From the NCBI RefSeq assembly GCF_900218015.1, contig NZ_UFQQ01000003.1, positions 211,286 through 275,285 on the forward strand: a stretch of 64,000 bases of DNA. Direction: 5' to 3'. Below, piece by piece: positions 54,764 through 64,000 of this stretch. Both the position numbers and the translations under genes were made by a program. The stretch comes from Rhodopseudomonas pentothenatexigens (lineage in GTDB: Bacteria; Pseudomonadota; Alphaproteobacteria; Rhizobiales; Xanthobacteraceae). The notes below the pieces were generated by a model, which had not been told where the DNA came from, searched no databases, and saw only the letters and a list, made by a program, of their open reading frames with translations. Within the stretch, counting starts at the first letter, position 1, and each line of letters opens with the position of its first letter.

Positions 54764-55567
54764 TTGCGTCAATTGCTTACCAGTTCGCGTCTGCGGCGCC
54801 GCATCCTCGCTCTGGGCGCGGTGCTCGCGCTGCCGCTGATCGCCGCTCCTGAGATCGCCTCGGCCCAGAACCTGCTGGAGTTCCTGTTCGGCGGCGCCGG
54901 CCCGCAACGGCCGCAGCAGCGCGGCGCCCCGGCGCAGGCCAGCTTCTTCGCCGACCCGTTCGGCCTCAATCAGCAAAGCCAGCCGCCGCAACCGCAGCGC
55001 CAGGCGTCGGCCGGGGGCGGCCCGGCGTTCTGCGTGCGCAGCTGCGACGGCAAGTACTTCCCGCTGCAGCTTCGCGCCGGTGCCAGCCCGGCGCAGATGT
55101 GCCAGGCGTTCTGCCCGGCCGGCAACGCCAAGGTGTATTACGGCAGCCAGATCGACGGCGCCCGTGCCGCCAGCGGCGAGCGCTATGCCGACTCGCCGAA
55201 TGCGTTCGCCTATCGCAAGGCGCTGAAGCCGGACTGCACCTGCAACGGCCGCGACCCGGCGGGCCTCGCGCAGATCGACCTGTCGCAGGACACCTCGCTG
55301 CGCGCCGGCGACATCGTCGCCACCGCCGACGGCCTCGCCGCCTATACGGGCGTGCGACTGGGTGCCGAGCAGACGCCGGACTTCACCGCGGTCGCCGACT
55401 ATCCGGGGTTGACCGCCAGCCTGCGCGCCCGGCTCGGCGAGATGAAGGTCGCGCCGGTCCACGACCAGATCGCCGAACAGGCGCCCCCGGCACTGGCCCG
55501 CGACGTCTCGCTGCCGGTCGAGACCCCAAAGCCGATCCCCCGCGGCCGCCGCGCCGCGGTCGACTGA
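54764..55567 (+). CDS. DUF2865 secreted protein
   Basis: A 267-residue protein. TTG 54764 with GGAG eight bases upstream is the preferred start (TTG 54743 is possible). The signal peptide core is ILALGAVLALPLIAAP. After a Gln/Pro-rich spacer comes the DUF2865 core with FCVRSCDGKYFPLQL, CQAFCPAGNAKVYYG, SPNAFAYR and DCTCNG; the spaced Cys pairs probably form disulfides. The family is confined largely to Rhizobiales and has no known function. The C-terminal tail is Pro/Arg-rich. Confidence 0.8.
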   Translation: MRQLLTSSRLRRRILALGAVLALPLIAAPEIASAQNLLEFLFGGAGPQRPQQRGAPAQASFFADPFGLNQQSQPPQPQRQASAGGGPAFCVRSCDGKYFPLQLRAGASPAQMCQAFCPAGNAKVYYGSQIDGARAASGERYADSPNAFAYRKALKPDCTCNGRDPAGLAQIDLSQDTSLRAGDIVATADGLAAYTGVRLGAEQTPDFTAVADYPGLTASLRARLGEMKVAPVHDQIAEQAPPALARDVSLPVETPKPIPRGRRAAVD

Positions 55568-55585
55568 GTCTCACTCAAGCACCCA

Positions 55586-55728
55586 CGTCATTCCGGGACG
55601 CTCGCGCCAGCGAGCGGACCCGGAATCTGGAGATTCAGAGCACCTCGGCGGCGCAGCTCGGGGAGACGTCTCGGCCAAGCAACTGCGGGATTCCGGGTTC
55701 GCTCACTTCGTGAGCGCCCCGGAATGAC
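55586..55728. repeat. Palindromic repeat, family B
   Basis: Left end CGTCATTCCGGGACGCTCGC, internal ATCTGGAGATTC, right end GCGCCCCGGAATGAC. A half copy (GCCCCGGAATGACGCC) follows near 55748-55763. Confidence 0.85.
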
Positions 55729-55804
55729 ACCCGTAAAGGCTTCGCTCGCCCCGGAATGACGCCTGGGGCTTGAGGGCTTCGCGCGCCCGGAAAGACTCGG
55801 ACGA

Positions 55805-55836
55805 CTAGAAGCCTAGAAGCCTAGAGGCCTCGACGC
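55805..55836. repeat. Four 8-base tandem units
   Basis: CTAGAAGC, CTAGAAGC, CTAGAGGC, CTCGACGC in direct succession, ending exactly at the stop codon (minus strand) of the next gene. Confidence 0.8.
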
Positions 55837-56268
55837 CTACCGCCCGACGATCACGCCGATCACGTTCGGGGCGGCGCGGTAGGATTCTTCGAGGTGGGCG
55901 CGGGCGGCGGCGCGGTTTTCCGCAGTCAGCAGGCCGCGGGCTTCGGCGAGGATCATCCAGCAATAGCCCCACCAGTCGGTGAGCATGCCGGTGTCGTCGA
56001 CCAGATCGTAGCCGTGCTCGGCGGCGAAGATCCGTGCGGTCGCTTCGTCCAGCGTATCCAGCCAAGCCAGATCGGCAGGATCGAACATCTCGTCGACCAG
56101 ATCGTCCGGGCAGTAACCCCAGATCGACACGCACACTGCGTTGAACTCGCGGTCGAGCTGATCGTCATCGACCCATTGCCGGCGGGCGAGCTGATGCAGC
56201 CGCGACAGGGAGCGGGCGAAATCGGCGATCCGGGTGAGCGCCGTCTGATCGAAGGCGATGGTGGACAT
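55837..56268 (-). CDS. Hypothetical acidic protein
   Basis: A 143-residue cytoplasmic protein with no signal or membrane helix. It is strongly acidic and Trp-rich (VSIWGYCPDDLVDEMFDPAD, then TDWWGYCWMI) with a helical C-terminus. I do not recognise the family; size and acidity recall small immunity or inhibitor proteins, but there is no partner toxin gene to support that. ATG rc 56266-56268. Confidence 0.65.
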   Translation of the reverse strand: MSTIAFDQTALTRIADFARSLSRLHQLARRQWVDDDQLDREFNAVCVSIWGYCPDDLVDEMFDPADLAWLDTLDEATARIFAAEHGYDLVDDTGMLTDWWGYCWMILAEARGLLTAENRAAARAHLEESYRAAPNVIGVIVGR

Positions 56269-56418
56269 GTAGTCCTCGCAAGCTGGGCAAGACCATAGAT
56301 ATTGTGGCGGCGACGCACCGAATCACAATGATATATCAATGACTTGCAAAGGTGTTCTAAATTTGTTCTGGTTCTTTTTGAATCGCGCTGGACTTTCGCA
56401 GCGGTTAATTATGCGAGC

Positions 56419-57168
56419 ATGAAAGAATCAGTTGAATGGATTTTGGGCGAGTGGCGAACCATCTCCGGAGCGCCCGCGACTATCGTGATCTTGGTTGTTA
56501 TTGTCGCCGCCGGCATCTGGCTCGCGCTGGACTGGAAGTACAACGCGATCATCAACAACCTGAAGGAGGAGCGGGATCATCTGAAGGAGAAATTGAATAG
56601 GCTGGCGTCTTCCGGTTCATCCGTCGCCGGAGCAGTATCTGGATCTGAAATTCCCATAGGGGAAAATTTCAAATACCTTTATGATTCCAATGTCATAAAG
56701 CTCGGAAAGCCACGTACTCCTGTCCAGCAATGCCGGCGCTCATATCAATCCGTGCATGAAAACGCGATCGTCATCTGGCTCGAATGTCGCTCGGCTCATT
56801 TTGCATTGCCCACGGACGGCAAGCGCAAAGTCATCGAAGCAAAAGACACGGATTGGGAGGCAAAATCGTACACCGAAGGCTATGTTCGTAAAATTCTGAA
56901 CCCGCCCGAAGGAAAGAGCCCACCAACGGGTGGTCTCGCGCGCCTCTGGGAGAGGAACCCGGAAACCTGGGCATGGATAGGTTGGCGAGATTGGCACTGC
57001 CCAATCAACACCTCGATCGACTATCAAGATTTTGAGAATGGATTTCTCGTTGGCCCGCTTCCCATTGGTCCCAATCGTACAGAAGGCCGAGTGTTTATGG
57101 TCACGAGGGATGGGGATTGGGACACAAGAAAGACCGAAAAACCCGCGCCCCCTTGTTCAGCAATCTAG
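56419..57168 (+). CDS. AT-rich single-pass membrane protein of unknown function
   Basis: A 249-residue protein. One transmembrane helix (residues about 20-38, ATIVILVVIVAAGIWLAL) is followed by a short charged coiled coil (NNLKEERDHLKEKLNRL) and a ~180-residue soluble domain with several Trp and Cys (GWRDWHCPIN). I do not recognise the domain. Base use is unlike the neighbours: 56641-56700 has 20 G+C in 60, against about two thirds elsewhere, and codons end in A/T. This suggests recent transfer. ATG 56419 is preferred to a TTG at 56344. Confidence 0.68.
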   Translation: MKESVEWILGEWRTISGAPATIVILVVIVAAGIWLALDWKYNAIINNLKEERDHLKEKLNRLASSGSSVAGAVSGSEIPIGENFKYLYDSNVIKLGKPRTPVQQCRRSYQSVHENAIVIWLECRSAHFALPTDGKRKVIEAKDTDWEAKSYTEGYVRKILNPPEGKSPPTGGLARLWERNPETWAWIGWRDWHCPINTSIDYQDFENGFLVGPLPIGPNRTEGRVFMVTRDGDWDTRKTEKPAPPCSAI

Positions 57169-57309
57169 CTTGAAACCGCCTGATTGGAACGATCGCATCT
57201 AGATCGCCTCGGCAATGCCATCGCCGGGTACCCGATTTTTGCACAAAACCCAGGCATGCCGCCGCAACGATGCCCTCGTCATGGGTTTCGATCCGGGACT
57301 ATTGTTTGT

Positions 57310-59856
57310 ATGGTTGCGGTCTCATCCGCTTGGAATGGTCACTTGCCCGTGCAGTCGTTGCCAGAAAAAAACTCCTCCCAGCCGGCACATCTGGATGAGC
57401 TGGCGCTCGCCGAGATCAAGAGCGCGATCCTCGCCAAGCTGACGCTGGCGATCGGCAAGGAGGCGGCGCACGCCACCAAGCACGACTGGTACAAGGCGTC
57501 GGCGCTGGCGCTGCGCGACCGCATCGTGCACCGCTGGCTGGTGTCCGAGAAGGAGAGCTACGACGCCGGCCGCAAGCGGGTGTATTACCTGTCGCTGGAA
57601 TTCCTGATCGGCCGGCTGTTCACCGACTCGCTGAACAATATGGGCCTGCTGGCGCAGTTCGCCGCCGCGCTCGGCGATCTCGGCGTCGGCCTCAACGACC
57701 TGCGCAAATGCGAGCCCGACGCGGCGCTCGGCAATGGCGGCCTCGGCCGGCTCGCCGCCTGCTTCATGGAAAGCATGGCGACGCTGGAGATCCCGGCCTT
57801 CGGCTACGGCATCCGTTACGATTACGGCCTGTTCCGCCAGATCATCAATCACGGCTGGCAGCAGGAATTCCCCGACGAGTGGCTGAGCTTCGGCAACCCG
57901 TGGGAATTGCAGCGGCCGGAAGTGGTCTATCAGGTCAAGTTCGGCGGCCATGTCGATCAGGTCACCGATGGCAAAGGCTACACCCGCGCGGTGTGGACAC
58001 CGGGCGAGACCGTGCAGGCGATCGCCTACGACACCCCGATCGTCGGCTGGCGCGGCCAGCACGTCAACGCGCTGCGGCTGTGGTCGGCGCGCGCCCCGGA
58101 CCCGCTGCTGATCGACGTGTTCAACACCGGCGACTATCTCGGCGCCACCGCGCACGAGGCCCGCGCCGAAGCGATCTGCAAGTTCCTGTACCCGAACGAC
58201 GAGAGCCCGGCGGGCCGCGAGCTGCGGCTGCGCCAGGAATATTTCTTCGTCTCCGCCTCGCTGCAGGACCTGATCAAGCGGCACCTGGATTCCGACGGCC
58301 AGATCCGCAACCTCGCCAAGAAGGCGGCGATCCAGCTCAACGACACCCACCCTTCGCTGGCGGTCGCCGAGCTGATGCGGCTCCTGGTCGACGTCCACGG
58401 CCTGCGCTGGGACGACGCCTGGCAGATCACCGTGGCGACGCTGAGCTACACCAATCACACGCTGCTGCCCGAAGCGCTGGAGACCTGGCCGCTCGACCTG
58501 TTTCAGCGCACGCTGCCGCGCCACCTCGAAATCATCTACCGGATCAACGAGGCGCATCTCGGCCTCGCCGAGGCGCGCAGCCCCGGCGACATCGAGTTCC
58601 GCGCCTCGGTGTCGCTGATCGACGAGAAGGCCGGCCGCCGGGTGCGGATGGGGCACCTCGCCTTCATCGGCTCGCACCGCATCAACGGCGTCTCGGCGAT
58701 GCATTCCGACCTGATGAAGGAGACCGTGTTCCACGATCTCAACTTCCTCTACCCCGGCCGCATCACCAACAAGACCAACGGCATCACTTTCCGGCGCTGG
58801 CTGACGCTGGCCAATCCGGGCCTGACCGATCTGATCCGCTCGGTCGCGGGCGACGAGGTGCTGGACGATCCGACCCGGCTGGAGCGGCTCGAAGCCTTCG
58901 CCGGCGACAGTGCGTTCCAGCAGCAGTTTCGCAGCGTCAAGCACCGCAACAAGGTGGCGCTGGCGCGGCTGATCGGCGAGCGCAACAACATCCGGATCGA
59001 TCCGAGCGCGCTGTTCGACGTCCAGATCAAGCGCATCCACGAATACAAGCGGCAGCTACTCAACGTGCTGGAGACCATCGCGCTGTACCAGGCGATGAAG
59101 GACGAGCCGAACCGCGACTGGGTGCCGCGCGTCAAGATCTTCGCCGGCAAGGCGGCGGCGAGCTATCGCTACGCCAAGCTGATCATCAAGCTGATCAACG
59201 ACGTCGCCGAAGTCGTGAACAACGACGCCTCGATCGGCGGCAAGCTGAAGGTGGTGTTCCTCGCCGACTATAATGTCAGCCTCGCCGAGGTGATCATTCC
59301 GGCCGCCGACCTGTCGGAGCAGATCTCGACCGCCGGCATGGAAGCCTCCGGCACCGGCAACATGAAGCTGGCGCTGAACGGCGCGCTGACGATCGGCACG
59401 CTCGACGGCGCCAATATCGAGATCCGCGATCTGGTGGGTGCGGAGAACATCGCGATCTTCGGCCTCGAAGCGCTCGAAGTGGTGGCGCGCCGCGCCCAGG
59501 GGCTCGACGCCACCGACGCCATCAACCGGTCGCCGCAGCTCGCCAACGCGATCCGCGCGATCGACTCCGGCGTATTCTCGCCCGACGACCGCGCCCGCTT
59601 CGCTTCGGTGGCGCACGCGCTGCGCCACCTCGACCACTACATGGTCAGCGCCGACTTCGACAGCTACTACCAGGCCCAGCGCGGCATCGACGCACGCTGG
59701 CGCGCCGGCTCGGCCTGGACTCGCGCCGGCATCCTCAACGTCGCCCGGATGGCGTGGTTCTCCTCCGACCGCACCATCCGCGAATACGCCGAAGAGATCT
59801 GGAACGTGCCGACCAAGCCGGCGACCCAGTCCTCTCCGGCGCGGCAGGCGGGATAG
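57310..59856 (+). CDS. glgP: Glycogen/starch phosphorylase
   Basis: An 848-residue PLP enzyme releasing glucose-1-phosphate from glycogen. Typical elements: YYLSLEFLIGR near the N-terminus, GNGGLGRLAACF, AIQLNDTHPSLAVAELMRLL, TNGITFRRWL, FDVQIKRIHEYKRQ, and the PLP-lysine segment EASGTGNMKLALNGAL near the C-terminus. The start is uncertain: ATG 57310 gives a length near the family's norm, GTG 57349 is possible, and the frame extends to 57184. No other glg gene is in view. The upstream 100 bases still have the AT-rich bias of the previous gene. Confidence 0.93.
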   Translation: MVAVSSAWNGHLPVQSLPEKNSSQPAHLDELALAEIKSAILAKLTLAIGKEAAHATKHDWYKASALALRDRIVHRWLVSEKESYDAGRKRVYYLSLEFLIGRLFTDSLNNMGLLAQFAAALGDLGVGLNDLRKCEPDAALGNGGLGRLAACFMESMATLEIPAFGYGIRYDYGLFRQIINHGWQQEFPDEWLSFGNPWELQRPEVVYQVKFGGHVDQVTDGKGYTRAVWTPGETVQAIAYDTPIVGWRGQHVNALRLWSARAPDPLLIDVFNTGDYLGATAHEARAEAICKFLYPNDESPAGRELRLRQEYFFVSASLQDLIKRHLDSDGQIRNLAKKAAIQLNDTHPSLAVAELMRLLVDVHGLRWDDAWQITVATLSYTNHTLLPEALETWPLDLFQRTLPRHLEIIYRINEAHLGLAEARSPGDIEFRASVSLIDEKAGRRVRMGHLAFIGSHRINGVSAMHSDLMKETVFHDLNFLYPGRITNKTNGITFRRWLTLANPGLTDLIRSVAGDEVLDDPTRLERLEAFAGDSAFQQQFRSVKHRNKVALARLIGERNNIRIDPSALFDVQIKRIHEYKRQLLNVLETIALYQAMKDEPNRDWVPRVKIFAGKAAASYRYAKLIIKLINDVAEVVNNDASIGGKLKVVFLADYNVSLAEVIIPAADLSEQISTAGMEASGTGNMKLALNGALTIGTLDGANIEIRDLVGAENIAIFGLEALEVVARRAQGLDATDAINRSPQLANAIRAIDSGVFSPDDRARFASVAHALRHLDHYMVSADFDSYYQAQRGIDARWRAGSAWTRAGILNVARMAWFSSDRTIREYAEEIWNVPTKPATQSSPARQAG

Positions 59857-59865
59857 TTCCAGTCC

Positions 59866-59983
59866 CGTCATTCCGGGGCGCTCGCGCCAGCGAGCGAACC
59901 CGGAATCTCGAGATTCAGGGCACTCTTTTCCAACACCTGCGAGATTCCGGGCTCGCGCGTTTCACGCGCGCCCCGGAATGACG
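59866..59983. repeat. Palindromic repeat, family B
   Basis: Left end CGTCATTCCGGGGCGCTCGC, internal AATCTCGAGATT, right end GCGCCCCGGAATGACG. Lies after the glycogen phosphorylase gene. Confidence 0.85.
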
Positions 59984-60106
59984 GGCGTGTGGCCCGCGCG
60001 CCGGCGCAGCTCATCCCCCATCACATGATGACCGACAGCCATTGCGCCCGGCTGCGCCGCGGTGCAAGGTGGCGCTGCACAACAAGAGCAACACGGGAAG
60101 CGCACC

Positions 60107-60940
60107 ATGGACGCCAAGGTCGAACAAGCTCCGCATCCGTTCGACGCCGCAACGCAGGTGGAACATGACGGCGGCCGCTGGCAGGGCGCGACCAGCGACG
60201 ATTATCACGCCTTCGTCGGCCAGTTCGGCGGCGCCACCGCGGCGACGCTGCTGCGCGCCCTGATGCAGCAGCCGGAGCGCGCCGGCGATCCGCTGGCTTT
60301 CACGGTCAATTTCTGCGCACCGATCAGCGCCGGCCGGTTCGAGCTGACGCCGCGGCTGATCAGGGCGACGCGCTCGACCCAGCATTGGGGCATCGAACTC
60401 AGCCAGGGCGACGCCGGCGTCGAAGTATTCGCCACCGCGGTGTTCGCGCAGCGCCGCGAAACCTGGACGCATCGGCCGGCCGAGATGCCGAAGACCGCCG
60501 CCTACGATGAGGCTCCGGTGTATGCGCGCGCTGGCGTTGCGGCGTCCTGGATCCAGCAGTTCGAGTTTCGCTTCGTCGAGAACGAGCCGAACTTCGGCGA
60601 CGGCCCGCTGCCCGAGCCGGCGAGCCCGCACACCAAGGCGTGGATCGGCCACGCGGTGCCGCGCACGCTCGATTTGTTGTCGCTGTCGGCGATCGCGGAC
60701 GCGTTCTTCGCGCGGATCTTTCATGTCCGCGGCGAATTGCTGCCGATCGGCACGGTGTCGATGACGACGTATTTCCACGTCGACGCCGCCGATCTCGCCG
60801 CCGAGCCGATCACCGCGGTGCTCGGCGTCGCCGACGCCAACGTGTTTCACAAGAGCTTCTCCGATCAGACCGGCGAATTGTGGTCGCCGAGCGGGCGGCT
60901 GCTGGCGACCACGCATCAGATCACCTATTTCAAGGCCTGA
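60107..60940 (+). CDS. Acyl-CoA thioesterase-like double hot-dog protein
   Basis: A 277-residue thioesterase-superfamily protein. The N-terminal hot-dog has FVGQFGGATAATLLRALM and FTVNFCAPISAGRFEL, the C-terminal one GTVSMTTYFHVDAADL and ANVFHKSFSDQTGELWSPSG (read in parts), where the Asp/Gln/Ser-Thr set of TesB-like enzymes lies. ATG 60107 follows GGGAAG; the frame upstream is not family-like. Substrate unknown. It precedes arginase by 55 bases in the same direction. Confidence 0.83.
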   Translation: MDAKVEQAPHPFDAATQVEHDGGRWQGATSDDYHAFVGQFGGATAATLLRALMQQPERAGDPLAFTVNFCAPISAGRFELTPRLIRATRSTQHWGIELSQGDAGVEVFATAVFAQRRETWTHRPAEMPKTAAYDEAPVYARAGVAASWIQQFEFRFVENEPNFGDGPLPEPASPHTKAWIGHAVPRTLDLLSLSAIADAFFARIFHVRGELLPIGTVSMTTYFHVDAADLAAEPITAVLGVADANVFHKSFSDQTGELWSPSGRLLATTHQITYFKA

Positions 60941-60995
60941 GTTGGCGCAGCGCTCCGGCGCGCGTCGCGCGCGCATTTGAAGGGGCGTCACCGTC

Positions 60996-61979
60996 ATGTC
61001 GCAGACCGAAGTCGCTCGCAGCGACCCCGCGCGCCGCGTCGCGCTGCTCGGCGTGCCGATCGAGATCGGCGCCGGCCTGCGCGGCACGCTGATGGGACCG
61101 GCCGCGCTGCGCACCGCCGGCATCGGCCGCGTGCTCGATCAGCTCGGTTTTGCGGTCGAGGATCACGGCGACATGACGCGGCCTGCACTCGATGGCGGTA
61201 ACGATCCGGTGCCGGCCAACGCCAATTACTACGGCGAGGTGAAAAGCTGGGTCGGGGCGATCTCGGCGCGCGCCTACGAGCTGGCGAAGTCGGGTGCGGT
61301 GCCGCTGTTCATGGGCGGCGATCACAGCCTGTCGATGGGCTCGGTCAACGGCGTCGCGCGCTATTGGCAGAGCCGCGGCAAGCCGCTGTTCGTGCTGTGG
61401 TTCGACGCCCATGCCGACTACAACACGCCGGCCACGACGCTGACCGCCAACATGCACGGCATGTCGGCGGCGTTCCTGTGCGGCGAGCCGGGGCTCGATC
61501 AACTGCTCGGCGACGAGCCGCGGGTCTCGATCCCGCCGAGCCGGCTCGACCTGTTCGGCATCCGCTCGATCGATCCGCTGGAGAAAGAGCTGGTGCGCCA
61601 ACGCGCGATCCCGGTGGTCGACATGCGGGCGATCGACGAATTCGGCGTCGGCGTGCTGATCCGCCGCGTCATCGACCGCGTCCGTGCCGCGGGCGGCGTG
61701 CTGCATCTGTCGTTCGACGTCGATGTGCTCGATCCCGCGGTCGCGCCCGGCGTCGGCACCACCGTGCCGGGCGGCGCCACCTACCGCGAGGCGCATCTGG
61801 TGATGGAGCTGCTGCACGACTCCGGCTTGGTCCGCTCGGTCGATATCGTCGAGCTCAACCCGTTCCTCGACGAGCGCGGCCGCACCGCCCGCGTCGCGGT
61901 CGAACTGCTCGGCAGCCTGTTCGGCATGCAGATCACCGACCGGGTGACACCGAGCAACGCGGTGCTGCCGGAGGGGTGA
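60996..61979 (+). CDS. rocF: Arginase
   Basis: A 327-residue ureohydrolase splitting arginine to ornithine and urea. The binuclear Mn ligands are all present: GGDHSLSMG (about residues 108-116), WFDAHADYNTP (about 134-144) and LSFDVDVLDP (about 238-247). The second-sphere Glu lies in VDIVELNPFLD. Arginase rather than agmatinase is favoured by the N-terminal VPIEIGAGLRGTLMGPAALR. It may be co-transcribed with the thioesterase. Confidence 0.93.
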   Translation: MSQTEVARSDPARRVALLGVPIEIGAGLRGTLMGPAALRTAGIGRVLDQLGFAVEDHGDMTRPALDGGNDPVPANANYYGEVKSWVGAISARAYELAKSGAVPLFMGGDHSLSMGSVNGVARYWQSRGKPLFVLWFDAHADYNTPATTLTANMHGMSAAFLCGEPGLDQLLGDEPRVSIPPSRLDLFGIRSIDPLEKELVRQRAIPVVDMRAIDEFGVGVLIRRVIDRVRAAGGVLHLSFDVDVLDPAVAPGVGTTVPGGATYREAHLVMELLHDSGLVRSVDIVELNPFLDERGRTARVAVELLGSLFGMQITDRVTPSNAVLPEG

Positions 61980-61995
61980 GGGCCCTCCCCGCGCT

Positions 61996-62116
61996 CGTCA
62001 TTCCGGGGCGCTTGCGCAGCAAGCGAACCCGGAATCTCGCAGTTTTGGAAAAGACGGAGTCGCAGAACTCCTCGGGATTCCGGGCTCGCGAGCTGCGCTC
62101 GCGCCCCGGAATGACG
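61996..62116. repeat. Palindromic repeat, family B
   Basis: Left end CGTCATTCCGGGGCGCTTGC, right end GCGCCCCGGAATGACG. This copy has the same left end as the truncated copy beside the IS element at 63824. Confidence 0.85.
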
Positions 62117-62195
62117 CCGCGTTGGGCCGTCGAACTGGCATCGCTCGGCCATATCGGCTAAACGCGCCGCAGCATTTCTCCCCCCGCGTGAGCCC

Positions 62196-63815
<1,620 letters not shown>

Positions 63816-63823
63816 GGGATCAC

Positions 63824-63860
63824 AGTCATTCCGGGGCGCTTGCGCAGCAAGCGCACCCGG
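63824..63860. repeat. Truncated family B repeat at the edge of an IS element
   Basis: AGTCATTCCGGGGCGCTTGC runs on to GCGCACCCGG and then departs from the other copies (expected AATCTCG) where the IS-derived sequence begins. Confidence 0.75.
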
Positions 63861-63868
63861 CGACTGTC

Positions 63869-64000
63869 TCATGTGTCAAGGGTCTTACCTTGATATGGCG
63901 TGTCTGCTTTGACGAGTGCGTTGGCTGTGACGAGCAGTTTTCGGGCGATTGCGATGAGCGCGACCTTTCCGGGTTTTCCTTGCAGGCGAAGGGCGTTGTA
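63869..64000 (-). mobile_element. IS110-family transposase, C-terminal end (partial, runs off window)
   Basis: The last 43 codons and TGA stop (rc 63869-63871) of a minus-strand frame open at the window edge. The residues GKPGKVALIAIARKLLVTAN are the characteristic C-terminus of IS110/IS116/IS902 transposases. The rest lies beyond 64000. It directly follows a broken repeat, so the IS probably inserted into it. Confidence 0.75.

Overview
The window reads as chromosome of a high-GC purple non-sulfur alphaproteobacterium, most likely Rhodopseudomonas palustris or a close relative in the Bradyrhizobium group. Indicators are a class I lysyl-tRNA synthetase, a protocatechuate 4,5-cleavage (lig) operon, a second stand-alone hisE, DUF2865 and DUF2478 proteins, and dispersed palindromic repeats of the Rhodopseudomonas/Bradyrhizobium kind. 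About 52 protein genes are supported. I see no rRNA, tRNA or CRISPR array.

Layout. 0.1-7.8 kb: an OmpA-like protein, then an RND efflux group (adaptor, pump, AsmA-like protein, second adaptor). 7.9-17 kb: lysS, a periplasmic solute-binding protein, a large membrane glycosyltransferase, a SCO1/SenC copper chaperone, a small secreted ClpP-fold-like protein, a chemoreceptor and a small secreted repeat protein. 17.2-28.1 kb: an old-yellow-enzyme reductase, then a long plus-strand cluster for protocatechuate meta-cleavage: Bug-type receptor, LysR regulator, oxalomesaconate tautomerase, ligJ, ligK, an unassigned dehydrogenase, ligI, ligA, ligB, ligC, closed by a clear terminator. LigAB opens the ring, LigC and LigI pass the product through 2-pyrone-4,6-dicarboxylate to oxalomesaconate, and tautomerase, LigJ and LigK finish to pyruvate and oxaloacetate. 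28.2-33.8 kb: mixed small secreted proteins, hisE paralogue, DedA protein, nitronate monooxygenase, thioesterase.

33.9-36.8 kb: a SARP-like/TolB-like/TPR regulator divergent from a PatA-like (cyanobactin-type) subtilisin homologue that seems to have lost its catalytic Ser. The shared intergenic region carries three TCACGC repeats at exact 11-bp spacing, the layout expected of a SARP operator. 36.8-42.3 kb: molybdate transport and control (DUF2478, modC, modB, modA, modE on minus; mop on plus; a second DUF2478 gene), with two candidate ModE sites. 42.7-50.5 kb: a very large pyruvate:ferredoxin oxidoreductase with a built-in C-terminal ferredoxin domain, overlapping by 4 bases a fused NfnB-NfnA-like flavoprotein, behind a perfect TTGA-N6-TCAA FixK/FNR box. 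This looks like a two-polypeptide anaerobic pyruvate:NAD(P) electron-transfer system.

50.7-64 kb: polA (its proofreading site looks dead, and a dispersed repeat lies in frame in a linker), pyrE, DUF2865 protein, two unknown genes including an AT-rich foreign-looking one, glycogen phosphorylase, thioesterase, arginase, an ABC-F ATPase, and at the right edge the end of an IS110-family transposase lying against a truncated repeat. At least four families of palindromic repeats fill the intergenic spaces.
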